64,000 bases of DNA from an uncultured Ruminococcus sp. GTDB lineage: Bacteria > Bacillota > Clostridia > Lachnospirales > Lachnospiraceae. Positions 62,629 to 64,000 of the stretch are shown piece after piece. Under the pieces are notes generated by a model. It was not told the origin of the DNA. It saw only the letters and a program-made list of their open reading frames with translations, and searched no databases. The number at the start of each line of letters is the position of its first letter. The first letter of the stretch is position 1. Where the stretch lies: assembly GCA_904377845.1 (NCBI GenBank), contig CAJFGR010000006.1, positions 1 to 64,000 of the forward strand, written 5' to 3'. The position numbers and the translations under genes were made by a program.

Positions 62629-62657
62629 TTGCCAAAACTTTATATTTTGTTTATAAT
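62629..62657 (+). promoter_or_regulatory. Sigma-A promoter of the PutP-type gene
   Basis: TTGCCA (62629-62634) and TATAAT (62652-62657) with a 17-base spacer, giving a leader of about 110 bases to the ATG at 62773. No known riboswitch was recognised in the leader. Confidence 0.75.
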
Positions 62658-62772
62658 TAGTCCCATATTGTGTCTTGGGATACTTCTGACCCCGTTGTGA
62701 CAGCATGGTTTACGAGGCACAGAGAAAAAGATGCCGGATCTCCGGTATCGTATACAGAAAGGACAATATGGA

Positions 62773-64000
62773 ATGGGAGATACTTTACAGATTCTGACTG
62801 CCATGATCATCTATATGGCGGCGGTCATCATTATAGGAGTTACATTTGCGAGGAAGGCAAATGCAAGTTCAGACGCTTATTTCCTCGGCGGGAGAAGTCT
62901 CGGCCCGTGGGTGACGGCTATGAGTGCGGAGGCGTCTGATATGTCCGGATGGCTCCTTATGGGCCTGCCGGGCGTTGCGTACTGGTGCGGTATCGCAGAC
63001 GCGGCATGGACAGCCATCGGACTGGCTGCGGGTACATATATCAACTGGCTGATTGTATCCAAACGTCTGCGTCGTTACAGTGAGAAAGCCGGCAATGCGA
63101 TCACGCTGCCGGAATATTTTTCCAATCGTTTTCACGAGAAGAAAAAGGTTATCATGACGATTGCGGCAGTATTTATCCTGATCTTTTTTACTGTGTATGC
63201 GGCAAGCTGCCTTGTGACCTGCGGCAAGCTGTTTTCCACATTATTTGGTCTTCCGTATATTCCGATGATGATCGTGGGCGCGGTGTTCGTACTGATCTAT
63301 ACGATCATCGGCGGTTTCCTCGCGGAGAGCGCTTCGGACTTCATGCAGGCGATCGTTATGATCGTGGCTCTTGGCGTGATCGTGCTTGTGGGAACTTATG
63401 CGGCAGGCGGTCTCGGAGCAGTCATTGACAACGTGAAAGATATACCGGGATTCCTTGAATTCTTTGGCATGGCGACGCCCCAGACCGTGGACGGCGTACA
63501 GCAGACGGCAAACGGTGTGCCGCTGTTCGGGGAGGCAGCTCCCTACGGGATCATTTCTGTTGTATCCATGCTGGCATGGGGACTGCACGCTCACGGCGTA
63601 TTGCTACGGTGTGGGTGCTGATCTCGCTTACGATAGCTGTATTTATCGGTGTAATGGGGCGCGCCCTCTATCCGACGGCGCTGACGACCTCGGCAGACGC
63701 GGAGAATGTGTTTATCCTTCTGTCAACAAATCTGCTTCCTCCGCTGATCGCAGGTTTTGTGATGGCAGGGATCCTTGCAGCGACGATCAGTTCCTCGGAT
63801 TCGTATCTGCTCATCGCAGCGTCCGCATTTGCAAAGAATATCTATCAGGGGCTGTTCCGCAAGAAAGCTTCTGACCGTGAGGTGCTCAATATCTCAAGGC
63901 TGACGCTGCTTTTGATCGCTATCGTGGCGATCATCATCGCACTGGATGAGAACAGTGTCATCTTCACGATCGTAAGCTTCGCATGGGCGGGATTCGGCGC
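62773..64000 (+). pseudogene. putP: Sodium/proline symporter (PutP type), frameshifted by a small deletion; continues past the window
   Basis: The start is ATG 62773, after AAAGGA. The frame encodes an SSS-family Na+/solute symporter: F-L-G-G-R-S-L-G-P-W-V-T-A-M-S-A-E-A-S-D-M-S-G-W near residue 38 and P-E-Y-F-S-N-R-F near 113. At 63584-63590, after S-M-L-A-W-G-L, it shifts and stops at 63621. The family continues in the other frame from S-R-R-I-A-T-V-W-V (63591 on) through S-S-S-D-S-Y-L-L to the end of the window. E. coli PutP has G-Y-F-G-Q-P-H-I-L-A-R-F-M and about ten more residues at that place, so about 23-28 residues are missing. The protein would lack half its helices. Confidence 0.88.

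Overview
The window is one continuous stretch of a Bacillota chromosome. It is most likely from a gut Lachnospiraceae (Clostridium cluster XIVa). Evidence for this is moderate GC, strong AGGAGG-type ribosome sites, a Lachnospiraceae-style fused uroporphyrinogen methyltransferase/synthase, DUF6483, anaerobic cobalamin genes, an ASKHA corrinoid activator and many glycoside hydrolases. I saw no rRNA, tRNA, CRISPR array, transposase or prophage. The species cannot be named from what I can see.

Layout. 1-3.3 kb: small genes (two GNAT acetyltransferases, an anchored DUF1287 protein, Tag glycosylase, an XRE regulator with a DUF1648 membrane protein). 3.3-7.9 kb: an Rpn nuclease facing away from an HD protein, then an OLD-type ATPase/TOPRIM protein translationally coupled to a metallo-beta-lactamase-fold enzyme. 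7.9-14 kb: cobalamin/tetrapyrrole operon (cbiB, cobD, cobQ, hemC, cobA-hemD), overlapping the preceding pair. 14-18.6 kb: shortened PHP phosphatase, methyltransferase, DUF6483, an acetyltransferase stub, TetR regulator, glycogen branching enzyme. 18.7-26.6 kb: AraC-controlled sucrose/raffinose-type operon (GH32, PTS IIA, PTS IIBC, GH36) and a MATE pump. 27-35.5 kb: permuted, membrane-anchored GH3, small membrane protein, GH2, GtrA-like protein, LytTR/GHKL two-component pair. 35.5-43 kb: mazG, an MsmEFGK-type sugar ABC operon whose binding protein is broken, a LacI regulator and a second GH32. 43-48.7 kb: 5-oxoprolinase cluster (NRAMP-fold transporter, pxpB, pxpC, accB, accC, pxpA). 48.7-53.4 kb: YczE-like protein, an unusual wHTH-HATPase-DUF4325 protein, an aldo/keto reductase remnant, YbaK, a methyltransferase remnant joined to an ASKHA activator. 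53.5-58.9 kb: oligopeptide ABC system with fused ATPases. 59-62.5 kb: split ThrE exporter and a second cobalamin block (double CobU, cbiC, precorrin-2 dehydrogenase). 62.6-64 kb: a frameshifted PutP-type symporter that runs off the window.

How it fits together: two sugar blocks import and cleave beta-fructosides and alpha-galactosides. Two separated blocks make siroheme/cobalamin precursors and the cobinamide lower-loop intermediates. The peptide importer, 5-oxoprolinase and ThrE exporter suit amino-acid fermentation.

The most striking feature is that at least five genes (PHP phosphatase, sugar-binding protein, aldo/keto reductase, UroD-type methyltransferase, PutP), and probably a sixth (acetyltransferase stub), have clean internal deletions with no mobile element at the scar. 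Some are in frame and some frameshifted. This is either an active deletion process in this strain or a systematic assembly artefact. Other leads are the HD/OLD/MBL cluster, the wHTH-HATPase-DUF4325 protein, the NRAMP-fold transporter without the canonical metal motifs, the tandem CobU and two hairpin elements.
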